Assembly: GCA_019925795.1 (NCBI GenBank)
Contig: CM034313.1
Span: 23,052,932-23,116,931 of the forward strand
Source: Dendrobium chrysotoxum
Taxonomy: Eukaryota; Streptophyta; Magnoliopsida; Asparagales; Orchidaceae
Reading direction: 5' to 3'
DNA length: 64,000 bases
Positions within the stretch are counted from its first letter, which is position 1; the number at the start of each line of letters is the position of its first letter. A model generated the notes under the pieces. It ran no database searches. It had not been told where the DNA came from and saw only the letters and a list, made by a program, of their open reading frames with translations. Positions 47,626 through 58,887 of this stretch are shown piece by piece. Position numbers and translations under genes: made by a program.

Positions 47626-48213
47626 CTAATCTACACTGGATATTAGTGTAGTGCTATGCCTATAATGTATCAAATGAGGTGGATTTCTCCCATAGAGAAT
47701 CCTAAAAGGGGTGGTCTGTGCTATTGAATGGTATGAAGTGTTGTACCAATGCTCGACCCAAACAATCCACTTTTCCCAACTCTTAGGCATATCCAATACA
47801 AAGCATCGCAAATAGGTCTTCACACTTATATTGATCACCCCCGTATGGCCATCTGTCTGGGGATGGCATGATGTTATCTTCTTCAGGACTATCCCCTATA
47901 AACAAAATAGCTCCATCTATTAATGACTAAGGAACATCTTGTCTCTTTCTGACACAATAGATTCTTGAAATCCATGTAAGTGCACCACCTCCTATATGAA
48001 AGCAATAGCTATAGAGACCGCTATGTAAGGGTGCTTCAGAGGGATGAAGTGTGCATACTTGCTTAGACAATCCTCTGCTACCAATATTATAGAAAATTCC
48101 TCCGAACGCGGTAACACCTTGATGAAGTCCATCGTCACCTCTTCCCATACCCTCTCCGATAGAGTCAGAGGCTGTAGTAATCCCAGCCCTACGCCTAATA
48201 TCACCTTGATCAT
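47626..48213 (-). pseudogene. Gypsy integrase relict
   Basis: Catalytic-core remnants DFIKVLPRSEEFSIILVAED and LSKYAHFIPLKHPY, then the C-terminal side YLRCFVLDMPKSWEKWI and WYNTSYHSIAQTTPFRILYG. A frame change and the loss of the middle of the core make it non-functional. Confidence 0.85.
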
Positions 48214-48530
48214 AGTTTTAAGTGAAACAATGGTTCTGCATAGGCTCTTCGCAATGCCACCCTCTTCCCCTCTACCTGAATCTCCATAGTCAAAGATTTC
48301 TAGTCCACCTTCATCTCTCTGATTGTCTATAATAACTACTTTAACTCTAGGATCACATCAGTGCTCTCCAAATCCAAGGAAAGAAAATCCTCCACTATTT
48401 GTATGCTTTGTAGTGTTAGTACCAACCTTCTGCAAATCCCCTTACTCCTCTCTACCTTCTGTGTCCCTATCATTACTCCAAAGCTCCTTGTATCCACCAA
48501 TTTCAATTCCAACTAATCCACGACCTGATT

Positions 48531-48731
48531 TCAGATGAAGTTGTGAGTAGCCCTGCTATCCACCAAGACCACCATTGGTCGCTCCTTGATCTGTCCCCTC
48601 ACCTTTATGTTGTGATTTGAAGTAAATCTCACCGCTAAGTTAAGGGATACTTCCGCCATATCAAGGTGTAGGTGCTCTCCTCCCGCTTCTGCTTCCTCCA
48701 ACCCTTCGTTGTCGGTCTCCTCACAAGCCAT
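48531..48731 (-). pseudogene. Gypsy aspartic protease relict
   Basis: Contains IKVRGQIKERPMVVLVDSRA followed by THNFI. The family active site is D-(S/C)-G-A-T-H-N-F; here the Gly of the catalytic triad is Arg, so the protease should be inactive. Confidence 0.8.
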
Positions 48732-48739
48732 AAGGCTTG

Positions 48740-50035
48740 AAGTGTGCGGTCCTTGTACTGATAGCCTGGTGCATACTTTTCATTATATCAGAAGCACAAA
48801 CCCTTTGCTCTCTTGGCCTGCACCTCTGCCTCTGTGAGGTGCTTGATGTTGGCCCTAGGGTGAACTCGCCCACTCTTCTTCCTCGGTGCCTCCTGCTAAA
48901 ATGACATTGTCTGGGTCCTCGGTGCCAGTGAAGTCGAGACACTCCTGTAGAAGTCTCTCGTGACTCTGCTCCTATTGATCCTCTTTATCTCTTTTTGATA
49001 CTTCGCTATTTGGGCTAGCTCCATTATCTCCCTCAACCCCTTTTTCCTCAACAATCAAAGGTTTGCCCTTATATTGGGCTTTAGGACCTTCATGAGTTTT
49101 TCCTCCAATACTACCTCTGAAATCCCCCTTAACTGCCCAGATGGCAACTCATATCTCTCCATATACTCCTTGAGAGTCCCCTTCTAAGTCATGGAAAGTA
49201 ATTGCTCATATAGGTCCCCTTCCCAAATGGCTTAGAAACGCTCCTACTAACAATCCTTAATCTCCTACGAAGAATGGATCGGATATCTAGCCTCCTTCCA
49301 TTGGAACCAAGCTAGGGCTTTCCTCTCCAGACATAGCCCTGCAGCCATAAAATTCTCCTCCTCGGTCAACCCATTCACCGTGAAATACCTCTCCACCTGG
49401 TACACCCACTCATGGGCATCATCCTCTTCAAATATCAACATCTTCAACTTTCTCACTCTAGTATGTTTGATCCAACTTCCTCTTTCTCCAACGGTTACCC
49501 CTGTGCATCAAGGGTGGGACTCCTATTTCTCTTCCATCCTCCTTGCATGACTTGATCCCCATGGCCCTGCTTACCCCCCTCCATCTCTGGTCACCCTCTC
49601 CTCTTGCTCGAAATACCTCCCACAATGGTTGGCCACCCTACCACCTCCGCCACAAAATTTCCTCCTTGCTATCTCCCCATCTGGAAACCCTTATTCACCC
49701 CTTATCAGAGCTCTTGGCAGTGGCTCTTGATGAAAGAAACTTTCTTTGTCGAACTACTCTCATTCGATCTCCTTTCCCTTAGATTTGGCCAAGGGAATCT
49801 TGGTCAAATCTTTGTTAGGGTTAGCGATCGGAACCGCTAGTGGAGTTTTGGATTGCTTCTCCATGGGCTTCCTCATCATCTTCTCCAATCCTCCAAATTG
49901 GCTCTCCATCCGATTCTCCATGGTTGAAAAACTTCCTTCAATGGTTGAGAACTTCTCCATCCCTGATTTGATTTGCTCCATTTTTCCTTCCAACACATCC
50001 ACCTTCTTTGTTTCCATCTCTCCAAAACATCGCTC
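48740..50035 (-). pseudogene. Gypsy gag relict
   Basis: Starts about 10-50 bases inside the PBS with a coiled-coil-like segment ETKKVDVLEGKMEQIKSGME. It continues to RKLKMLIFEEDDAHEWVYQV and ERYFTVNGLTEEENFMAAGL, the typical Gypsy capsid core. A cysteine/basic region near 48900-48800 is probably the nucleocapsid. Frames change several times. Confidence 0.8.
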
Positions 50036-50045
50036 TGATACCAAT
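50027..50045 (-). promoter_or_regulatory. Primer binding site of the Gypsy fragment
   Basis: On the minus strand TTGGTATCAGAGCGATG lies immediately inside the LTR, a perfect initiator tRNA-Met complement (TGGTATCAGAGC). Confidence 0.9.
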
Positions 50046-50046
50046 T

Positions 50047-50696
50047 TGTTGCATCTCGGAAGTAAAAACAACAAAATAGATAGAAGAAAAATCCCAGAAT
50101 ACAAATATGGGGGCTGATTTTTTGTTACTTCAATAATAACAAAAGATATAATTGATCTACTATTCAAGAGGTACATCAACTCTCCCACAAACCCTAGCCG
50201 CCGCTAGGAAACTCACACCAAACTCAACACATTTCTAATGCTAATGCTAACCCTAGAAAACAAACTCAGCACATTTCTAATGCTAACCCTAGACAAAACT
50301 CCCCCTTAAGTAGCCATCACACACATTAAACACAATTGGAACCTTCCTAAACAACATAAACACAATTAGGAAACCTTCCTAAATAATTAAAACTTTCCTA
50401 AATAGTATAAACACAATTAGGAAATATTTCTAAACAATTAAAACCTTCTTTAACAATATAAACACAATTAGGAAACCTTCCTAAATATCTCCTCCTTAAT
50501 TCCTCCTCCTTACATAATGAATAATAGCTCTTCTAAGCCCTAAAAGAATGCCGAAATCTCCCCCTTTGCTGCCCATGATTCCGACCAGCCAAAGGGCTGG
50601 ATCAGCAAGGGCTTGGCCGGTCGGCCGGATTGGCCTGGGCGGTCAGGCTGGGCTAGTCTAGGCCGGCCAGGTGCCCCCTCCCCCCGGCGTATCACA
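50047..50696 (-). repeat. 5' LTR of the Gypsy fragment
   Basis: A 650-bp LTR, TGTTGCATCT to GTATCACA on the + strand. It carries internal repeats of CACAATTAGGAAACCTTCCT (about 50330-50490) and a G/C-rich end near 50600-50690. Confidence 0.8.
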
Positions 50697-51090
50697 AACA
50701 TAGTGTAACATTCAAAGAAATATTCAAAGTTGTTAATCCTATTGGAAATTTCTTAAAATTTTACCTCTCATTAAACCTAGGAATATAAATGTAAACCTCA
50801 TGATAGTTATATTGTAGTTGCTTTGAACCTTAATTTACATGATTTCGTTTAAATTGTATTATACTATTATTTTATTTATTGATCCAATCATTATGTTGGA
50901 CTTGTGGTTGACATTATGATGCAACCATAACCTTTAATATCTAATTTGAGATAGACAGGTCTTGCGGCATTGAGTTTCTAATGCAACTACATTATGTAAT
51001 ACACAAATAGTAAACATAAATCAAAAGCTGTGGTTCATCGGCTATCAATTTAAATAAATATCGATCCCAGTTGATGAAAGAAGTCCATTA
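50697..51090. other. No gene seen (intron 2)
   Basis: AT-rich intronic spacer between the Gypsy LTR and the L1-type LINE. Confidence 0.5.
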
Positions 51091-51154
51091 AACTTTACCT
51101 TTTTTTTTTTTTGAAAGAAAGCACTTTGCATTAAGAAGACAAAGAAAAAAGGTT

Positions 51155-51673
51155 CTAAACAGAGCAATTACACTCCTTCTTCACCAAATCAAACAATGGA
51201 GAAGGAATGCAATTTTCATCAAAGCTATCAAACGAAAAACTACCTTCTAGAGCTAATGTAGCACAACAATCGGCTACCTTATTACAATTTCTAGAAATGC
51301 AATGAAAAAGAACATTATTGAACTCATTAAGAAATAAAGAATCTTCAAGTTGGATCACTTGATTCGGCCACCCCAATTTGCTAACAGATTTTTGAAGCCA
51401 CTCAATCGCATTGTAATTGTCTCCTTCAAAGATGGCACCCTTGTAATGAAGCATCCAACTTTGTATGTGTCTCCTTACAAACAAGACAGCTTGTAACTCC
51501 AAAGTTGATATGTCCCAATATAGAAGGTGCTCCCCAAATGCTGCTAGAAACCTGCCTTTATCATCTCTTACGATGGCTCCGAGACCAGCACTATACGTTT
51601 CCTTCAAAGTAGCATCCACATTGATCTTTCTCCAATCTAGGGGAGGAGGATGCCAAGTATCTGAAGGCTCCAA
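51155..51673 (-). pseudogene. RNase H domain at the ORF2 C-terminus
   Basis: Plant L1-type LINEs carry an RNase H1-like domain after RT. Here it reads DWRKINVDATLKETYSAGLG, IVRDDKGRFLAAFGEHL, LELQAVLF and EGDNYNAIEW, with the three acidic positions (VDA, ELQ, GDN) kept. It is cut from the rest of ORF2 by stops near 51801 and 51690, so it is part of a pseudogene. Confidence 0.88.
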
Positions 51674-51802
51674 AAGGAGATTAGCATCTCAGTTGCCTAG
51701 AATCGGACTCTTCATTGGATGGCAAATAGACGTTAAAACATTGGCAGCCAAATAGTTAACCGAAAGAACTTGAACTCCAAGCTTTATTTGGTTTCTCCTC
51801 TT

Positions 51803-54800
51803 TCAAGAATAGTAAACTGCTGTACAATAAAGAATTGCATTGTTGCGGCTGCTTATAGACAATCTATCCAGCTGTTTTAAACAATTACGGAAAGAAGTAA
51901 AAACAGGAACATAAAACCCCCAATCTCTCAGCTTATCCACCATCATAATGAGCTGTTTACACTCAACAGCCACATGCTCACTGTTCTCCTCCACATCACA
52001 GCCACAAGGACACAAGTTAGAATCCAATAAATTCCTATAATTTAAAAAGGAATTAGTTGGTAATGCATTTCTACAAAGTCTCCACCAAAACATCTCCACC
52101 TTAGGCAGTAGTTTGAGCTTCCTAAAAATATTCAAATTATAAGTGAGTTTGTCCTCCTTGTCTCGTAGTTTTCCCGTAGAATCCAGCCAAGCCTCAAAGG
52201 ACAAAGCAGCAATTGATCTGCCCGTGTGCTGCTTTATTAGTTCCATCTGATCCTCCTTCATATCAGGATAAATCTTCACCGATTTAATGACGGGAATCAA
52301 CTCCTTACTAAACAGATTTTGCAAAACCACATCATTCCATCTACCGTCTTCATTAATGAACTTGTGAACCAAATCATACCAAGGCTCATTGCAATTGACA
52401 AAGGTTGGCCATCTGTTAATTGGTTTATCAAAGATCCAAGTATCATTGAAGATACTCACTTTGATACCATTTGCTAGCTTCCATCTCACAATACCTTTCA
52501 AGTATTTGGCTCCATCTAGCAGAATTTTCCAAGAAGGAGAATTCCCTCTTTTAATCACTCCATTCCAAACATTACCATCATATTTAGAGCTAATGATATG
52601 ATTACATAGACATTGTGGGTTCTTGATAAATCTCCAAGTCAGCCTAGACCGTAAAGGTCCCACTTTATGCACCAAAGAATTAAGACCCAAACCACCCAGC
52701 TGTTTTGGTTTACATATCTCTTCCCAACCAACATAATGTAGACCTCTTTTCTCCTTGTCTTTATGCCAAAGGAAGTCTCTACATAATCTATCCAGCTCAT
52801 ACAAAATGCCTTTAGGAACCAAAGAGTGTGTAGAAATAAAAATTGGTAAGGATAAAAAGGAGCTCTTAATAAGAAGAACCCTTCCTGCCAAGGATAGACA
52901 TCTGCTTCCCCAAGTATTTAATCTTTCCAATGCATGATTTATCAAAAATCTGAAATCAGATTTCAGTGGTCTCCTCAAAACCATCTTAACACCCAAATAG
53001 TGCATTTCTCTAACACTCTTATACCCCAACTTCTTAGCAATCTTATTCCTTGAAGTTTTCTTAACAGAGTTTCCAAAAAGGATTTGAGATTTCAGTTCAT
53101 TCACTTTTTGACCCGTCCAACCACAAAAGTCTTTCAGGATCTTTTTCAAACAAGTAGCTGAACCCATGGTAGCATGAGAAAAAACTACGACATCATCAGC
53201 ATATAATAGATGGGTTATTTTATCAGATTTTGGAGATACCTTGATGTCCAACTCAAGACCCCATTAATGAATGGCATTGGAAAGCAATTGAGAACAAAGG
53301 ATATACAAATAAGGGGAAAGTGGGCACCCTTGTCTAAACCCAAATTTAACATCAATCCAATCAGTTCTTCTACCATTAATAAGAATAGAAAATCTAACCT
53401 CTTGAACACACTCCGTAATGAGCATAGTAAGTCTAGGAGGAAAGCCAAACCAATCCAAAGCTTTAGCAAGAGTTGGCCAACACATGCTGTCATAAGCTTG
53501 TTTCATATCCACTTTAACCGCCATTAGACCTTTTTTGCAATTTGAATATCTGAATTTATTGAAGACTTTTTGGGCTAACAAGCAGTGATCCGATAAAGAT
53601 CTACCAGGAACGAATGCTACTTGATCTTCAGAGATTAACTTTGGCAAACAATACTTCAAACGGTTCATTATCATACTAGCCACCACCTTTTAGATGGTTT
53701 GACACAAGCTTATGGGTCGGAATTGAGACGGTTGCAATGGAGTCTTCACCTTAGGAATTAGGACAATCAACATCTCCTTCCACTCCAACGACATCTTCCC
53801 ACTTATAAAGAATTCATTAACAGCTCCCCACAAGTCATCTTTGATAATACTCCAATAGCTCTTTATAAAGGAGGATGTAATGCCATCCACACCTGGTGAT
53901 TTATTGTTGCCCAATCTGTTCACCGCTTCTAACATCTCCTCAGCCTTGAAATTAGCATTCAGACTTCTCCAAGCAGTGTTATCTATCTTCTGATGACACC
54001 CAACCTCAGGCCAGCTCGTGAGACAACATTCCCTATACTTCCACTTCTGATTGAAGAAGTTACAAAACACTTCCTCAATCTTCTCCTGTTCAACCACAAG
54101 ACCTTTCACATCATCTTTAATTTGATTGATAAGCTTTCTATTCCTCCTAGCCGACGCATAGTCATGAAAAAAACCAGAATTAGTATCACCTTCTTGAATC
54201 CATCTAGTCTTTGCTCTTTGATTCCACCAAGTAGACAATCGGGCAAGAGTAACATTAAGCTCACGCACTTTGCTCCTTAACAGCAGCAGCTCCTCCTGAT
54301 TTAGCCCATCAACTCCACTTTCTTTCATTTGCAAAGCCATAATATCATTCTTCAAAGTTTCCTTCAAGTTTGATAGTTCTTTCAATTTATTTTTATTCCA
54401 ATAGTACAAAGCTTTGAGGGATCTCTTCATCTTCCTTCTAAGAATTTCAGCATTAGAGCCAAAATCAGTCCTTCTCCATGCTTTAAGAACAACATTCCAA
54501 GCAGCCGGAGAGGATCTCCAAACGTCTTCAAATCTGATGTATCTCTGATAAGGCCTCGTCAATTGGTTGATCTTGAATGCAATGGGAGAGTGGTCAGACG
54601 CCACTCTTGCCAAATGATTGACAGGAGCAAATGGCACTTGTTGTAGAGCAGCCGTATTCACCAAGCAGCGATCCAATCTTTCCCAAATCCTGGCATTGCC
54701 ATCCTTGGTCCCATAATACCTACATCATGCAAATCATTGTTAGCTAAAAAAGCATTCATCTCCTGCGGGCCTTGGGAGAAGCTAAATCTCTTTCCCCCTC

Positions 54801-55249
54801 TTTTATCCTCCTTGCTCAACAAACAATTAAAATCCCCCCCCAACAATAGGAGGAGTATCCCCATCAAGAACCTCACCAAGACTAGCCCATAAACTTCTTC
54901 TAGCCCACACATCTTTACTCCCATAGACCGTAGCAATATTCCAACAACCTTTAAGAAGAAAATGGAAACTCCCAAAAACCACTTGAGAAGAATCCAAACC
55001 CACCTTGAAGCACCCTTCTGACCTTTTCCATAAAATAAGAATTCCTCCAGAAGTACCAACAGCAGGATGGTGGAAAAAATCCCAATCCTCCCCAATAATT
55101 CTATTAACATCCATCCTATCCACACTAGACAACTTAGTCTCCACTAACCCAATAAAGAACACCTCATGCTCCCTCACTACCTCCCTTAGATAAAGAGAAG
55201 TCCCTTTTTTCCTAGCTCCTCTACAATTCCAAAACAAAATGGAAGACAT
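51803..55249 (-). pseudogene. LINE ORF2: endonuclease and reverse transcriptase
   Basis: Begins MSSILFWNCRGARKKGTSLY, an AP-endonuclease start, with the ATG overlapping the ORF1 stop. The endonuclease continues through LVETKLS, GGDFNCLLSKEDKRGG and VASDHSPI. One frame change lies at a run of eight C (54832-54839) and another near 54700. The RT has NKSPGVDGI, LIPKVKTPLQPSQFRPISLC, FVPGRSLSDH, VDMKQAYDS, GFRQGCPLSPYLYIL and the intact active site LLYADDVVVF at about 53190. In-frame stops at about 53689, 53263 and 51801 inactivate it. A zf-RVT-like segment (EMFWWRLCRNALPTN, CPCGCDVEENSEHV) lies near 52100-51960. Confidence 0.92.
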
Positions 55250-57108
55250 TAGGAACCCAATGGGGAAAGGCCCCCAACACCACAAACACCTCCACCACCT
55301 CCTCTCCTCCTTCTAGGGAAATCCGGACCTAGAGATTTGATCTCCTTAGCCAACTTGGTTTTAGTTTTTGTAGTTGCTGATTCCAGAATATCAGCAGCCA
55401 CATCCAGCTTAATGTCTTGAGAATCCTGCTCTCGGGCAGCTTCAACAAAGGACACACCAATCTCCATATTAATCTCCTGCAGCAGGTTAGAAGGACTAAC
55501 CAAAGTAATTGATTCAGCATTCTGAACTATAGCAGGAAGATTATTAACCGGTTCCACCTCTTGATTGGAAATACTAACTTCATTTGAATTTCTATGATCA
55601 TTAATTTCTCCTTCCTCCTCTGCATTTCCCAAAAGAACCTGAAATTTATTAGCAACCACCACCTCAGATGCCACCTTATTAGAACCATCCTCTTCTAAAG
55701 ATTGAATAACACAAGGGTTATCCAACTCAGCTGCATCCACCCGAGTATCTTGCTTACCCTTTATGTTGAGTTCTCTGCTATGGACAAACCTCCTTCTTCT
55801 ATTTTGAAATCTCACATGGATCCAAGGTCCATAAACATCTTTATCATCTTGGCTTCTAGGCAAACCAATCTTAGCTTCCTCCTTTGAAACAGTAGCTTGC
55901 ACTTCATTGTTCTGACTTCCATTCCCATTAATGTTATCAGGACATAAATTGGATTTATGTCCAATTTTACCGCAATGGAAACAAAAAGAGGAAATCTTTT
56001 CATATTCCACTCTTTGATAAAATCTTCCACCCAGACCATCAATCCAGATTCCACCTGGTAGTTTATCTTCCAAATTGATTCTCACACAAACTCTAGCGAA
56101 TTCCCTCATTCCCCACCTGAATATATTCCCATCCAGGAGTAAAGGAACCCCAACCTTCGAAGCAATCTTAGTAATATTTATCTCATCCCAACAATACAAA
56201 GGTAAATGTGGCATTCTAATCCAGACCGGAGAAGAAAGCCCCTTCAGGGAGGTAGGGGAAAAACTAGGACTCCATCTGTCAATTCCCACAATAAATCCTC
56301 CCACATACCAAGGACCTCCACTCATAACACCTTCCAACGCTTCAACTGACTGAAATGAGCATAGAATCCAATCAAGTCCCAATGAAGTTAAATGAAAACT
56401 ACCGAACCTACTCCATTGTTTCCTCAGTTCCACACAGCAAGAAGGGAAAGGGATTTTATTTCCTAAGACCTTCACAACCAAAGAATTCTTAAGAACGGCC
56501 ACATTATCATTTTCCTTTATCAAATTGAGTTTAACAGCAACCCCATCTTCGGACATTTCAACTGGAGCCCAGTTGGAATTGATTTTCAAATGCTTGGTGG
56601 AATTCCACGGATTCCCTAGATTATCACTAACAGCAGGTTTGATCACTTCCTCAATCTTATTAACCACATTAGTTATATTATTTGCATTTTCAATGGTCAT
56701 TGGATCAGCAATCTCAGACACATCATTAAAAGCCGAATCAATTTTGCGATCAAAAGAATCAGAAACAAATCGATTAACCTTCAAAGTAAAACCAGACGAA
56801 GATGCTTCGGAGTCATTCTTTCTCTGAGGAGGGCTTTTAAATCCAGAGAATTTTAATTTGGGAGACATCTGGTTATCTAAGATCGCTTTCCCCTTCCCTT
56901 CGGCGAACGTAGGTTGCTGTAAACGAGGGTTGAAACCTTCACAAATCCGCAGAGGTTGGTTCTTCAGAACATCATCTTGAGCACGAACTCCGAACAAAGA
57001 TGACCGATCTTCAAAGATTCCAACTCTTCCCTTGAGTAATTGTTGAGTCGATGAATGGTGTGGTGGAGGATTGCCAGGCGGAGGTCGCCGTCGGTAATCC
57101 TCTGCCAT
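55249..57108 (-). CDS. LINE ORF1 protein, open reading frame intact
   Basis: A 619-codon uninterrupted frame of the LINE's RNA-binding protein. The start is the ATG at 57108 (MAEDYRRRPPPGNPPPHHSS), with a proline-rich N-terminus. A DUF4283-like middle part has WSRFGSFHLTSLGLDWILCS and GGPWYVGGFIVGIDRWSP. A complete CCHC zinc knuckle CFHCGKIGHKSNLC lies around residues 370-385. The C-terminus is long and low in known motifs. Its TAA stop overlaps the ORF2 ATG as TAATG. In L1-type elements ORF1p coats the RNA for target-primed integration. Of all element proteins in the window only this one is unbroken. It may still be non-functional, since ORF2 is dead. Confidence 0.85.
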   Translation of the reverse strand: MAEDYRRRPPPGNPPPHHSSTQQLLKGRVGIFEDRSSLFGVRAQDDVLKNQPLRICEGFNPRLQQPTFAEGKGKAILDNQMSPKLKFSGFKSPPQRKNDSEASSSGFTLKVNRFVSDSFDRKIDSAFNDVSEIADPMTIENANNITNVVNKIEEVIKPAVSDNLGNPWNSTKHLKINSNWAPVEMSEDGVAVKLNLIKENDNVAVLKNSLVVKVLGNKIPFPSCCVELRKQWSRFGSFHLTSLGLDWILCSFQSVEALEGVMSGGPWYVGGFIVGIDRWSPSFSPTSLKGLSSPVWIRMPHLPLYCWDEINITKIASKVGVPLLLDGNIFRWGMREFARVCVRINLEDKLPGGIWIDGLGGRFYQRVEYEKISSFCFHCGKIGHKSNLCPDNINGNGSQNNEVQATVSKEEAKIGLPRSQDDKDVYGPWIHVRFQNRRRRFVHSRELNIKGKQDTRVDAAELDNPCVIQSLEEDGSNKVASEVVVANKFQVLLGNAEEEGEINDHRNSNEVSISNQEVEPVNNLPAIVQNAESITLVSPSNLLQEINMEIGVSFVEAAREQDSQDIKLDVAADILESATTKTKTKLAKEIKSLGPDFPRRRRGGGGGVCGVGGLSPLGS

Positions 57109-57350
57109 CGAAGGATTCCCGTGAAAAAGAAGGAAACAGAAATTTGAAAATAGCTTCTCTCACTAGAAAACGCCTAGAGCTTCATCTGCCTCATCGGGTC
57201 GGTGGAAAGAGTATGTGTCATGCTTTTGACTTTACTTGAATGATAATTTAATGATCACATAATAGAATTTTTACCCAGAAATTCAGGATGAATGAAAACC
57301 ACATGCTGATCATAAATCACACAACAAATAGAAAGGCATAGTTTGTTTTA

Positions 57351-58099
57351 GGGGGTGTTTGGTATCGGATTTATCCGCCGATTTGAGTAGGATTTAAGGT
57401 AAATCCTGCCAAACGCAATTTTCGCTGTTGTAAATCCGGCAAATCCATAAATCCAGGATTTACGGATTTACGGCACAAATCCGGTAAATCCCTCTAAATC
57501 CTAATCCCATTCGTATTAGGATTTACGGCACAAATCAGCTTCATCTTCATCCGCTCCTGCCCTAGCTGCTTCCAGATCTCTTCGCCGGAGCTCGCAACGT
57601 CGCGCAGGTACTACATGTCCGAATTTTTTTTTTCTTCCTCAGTGCAACATTAACCGAAGGATATATGTATTTTTTAGCGTTTTTTTTTTAATTTGCTGTA
57701 CATTTTGTTTTGTGGAGGAGAAAAAACCAAAGCAAGCAAAGATGTTTTAAGATGGTTAATGCATTGGTTTATGATTTCTTTTGGATTTTTTTTTTATTTA
57801 TTTGCTGTTGATTTACATTGAATGGTTTGGGAGTTTTAGATAATTTGGGAAATTACTACAAGAGTTGAAAATTGTAGAGAGTATTGGATTCAAGAGTTGA
57901 AGAAGGTAATTTGGGAAATCTCCAACTATTTTAAATCCTGCAATCTGTTGCAAAACAACTTCTTTCGATTTAACAGGATTTAAAATTTGTCATACCAAAC
58001 ACTTTTTAGGATTTATGAGCCTAGGATTTACTAAATCCGGATTTATAGGATTTAGTAAATCCTATTAAAATTGAATCCAATCCTATACCAAACACCCCC
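57351..58099. mobile_element. Tourist-like MITE (PIF/Harbinger)
   Basis: A 749-bp insertion with TIRs starting GGGGGTGTTTGGTAT at both ends, flanked by TTA at 57348-57350 and 58100-58102. That is the Harbinger target size and sequence. The subterminal regions are arrays of AAATCC/GGATTT words in both orientations. The middle (57540-57960) has no transposase. It sits about 0.8 kb before exon 3 of the host gene. Confidence 0.9.
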
Positions 58100-58109
58100 T
58101 TAGTCTTGA

Positions 58110-58887
58110 TGAAATCTAATGACACAGGCGCACCTATAACTAAGATTACAAATTATGAATAAGACGAGATCAATAAATAAATGGTCCAGGCCTTGCGTTG
58201 GTAGATAGAAATGACTTCCATCATAGTTTTAGAAGGCTAGCTGGAATTGCATCCAACCAAAATTCATTCAATCAAAATAGAAATAAAGTGGAATTGCTCT
58301 TTGACATGCCTCAAACGTATCTATTAGTAATCACGAGTTCTTCCTTAATTTCGAAATAAACAAATCAGAAGTTGACAGGCTTATAATGAAAGCTTAAGTG
58401 TCACTGAAAGCTAACAAGAGGAACTTGCAGCAAACCCGAAAATCTTTTATAACAAAAGAGCCGCAAGCCACTATGTGTAGCTACAGTACTCATATTATGG
58501 GTCGCTGACTCAACAGAGTTGCAGTTTAGCAATGGTCGTAGATCGTGGGCTGATAACAGACAGCAAGTCCATGGGTTACTGACGATCACAAATCTATACC
58601 TATGAACGAGCTGTTACCGTTTCAAAGCCAACTATTTGTTGGTGGTGCTGATTTTTTACCTACTTAGCATGATGAATTGGTTTTCTAAACCAATGATTGT
58701 CAAGGTTTAATTTTTTCTGAGTTATTACTCTTTTTTCTACGCATTTCTTAACTAATACTAGGCTTTAGCTGTTGCACATTGTTCTTTTGTACTGGAGGGA
58801 TGTGAAATATTGGCTCCAAGCAAGACCTTGTACTTTCCTGCTTAATTCATGGCTTGAAAACTTCTTTTGCCACCTTTTTTGTTGCAG
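58110..58887. other. End of intron 2, no element recognised
   Basis: AT-rich intronic sequence leading to the pyrimidine-rich tract TTTTGCCACCTTTTTTGTTGCAG before exon 3. Confidence 0.5.

Larger units (their letters stand above)
47626..50696 (-). mobile_element. Gypsy retrotransposon fragment lacking RT and RNase H
   Basis: Minus-strand order: LTR 50047-50696, PBS, gag (50040-48740), protease (48731-48531), then directly integrase (48213-47626). The roughly 2.4 kb that would encode RT and RNase H is absent; only about 300 bases lie between protease and integrase. The 3' LTR is missing, so the element is also truncated at about 47620. The integrase reads VWEEVTMDFIKVLPRSEEF, LSKYAHFIPLKHPY and WVEHWYNTSYHSIAQTTPF. 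This style of integrase end belongs to Ty3/Gypsy chromovirus-like elements. Confidence 0.85.
51099..57228 (-). mobile_element. Nearly complete L1-type LINE with RNase H domain
   Basis: About 6.1 kb in minus orientation, antisense to the host gene and inside intron 2. From its 5' end: a short leader (57228-57109), ORF1 (57108-55249), ORF2 (55249 to about 51155) with endonuclease, RT, zinc-binding and RNase H domains, and a short 3' UTR ending in a poly(A) run (T-run at 51101-51113). A candidate target duplication is ACTTTAC at 51092-51098 and 57229-57235, short but at the expected places. Few disabling changes make it one of the youngest elements in the window. Confidence 0.92.
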
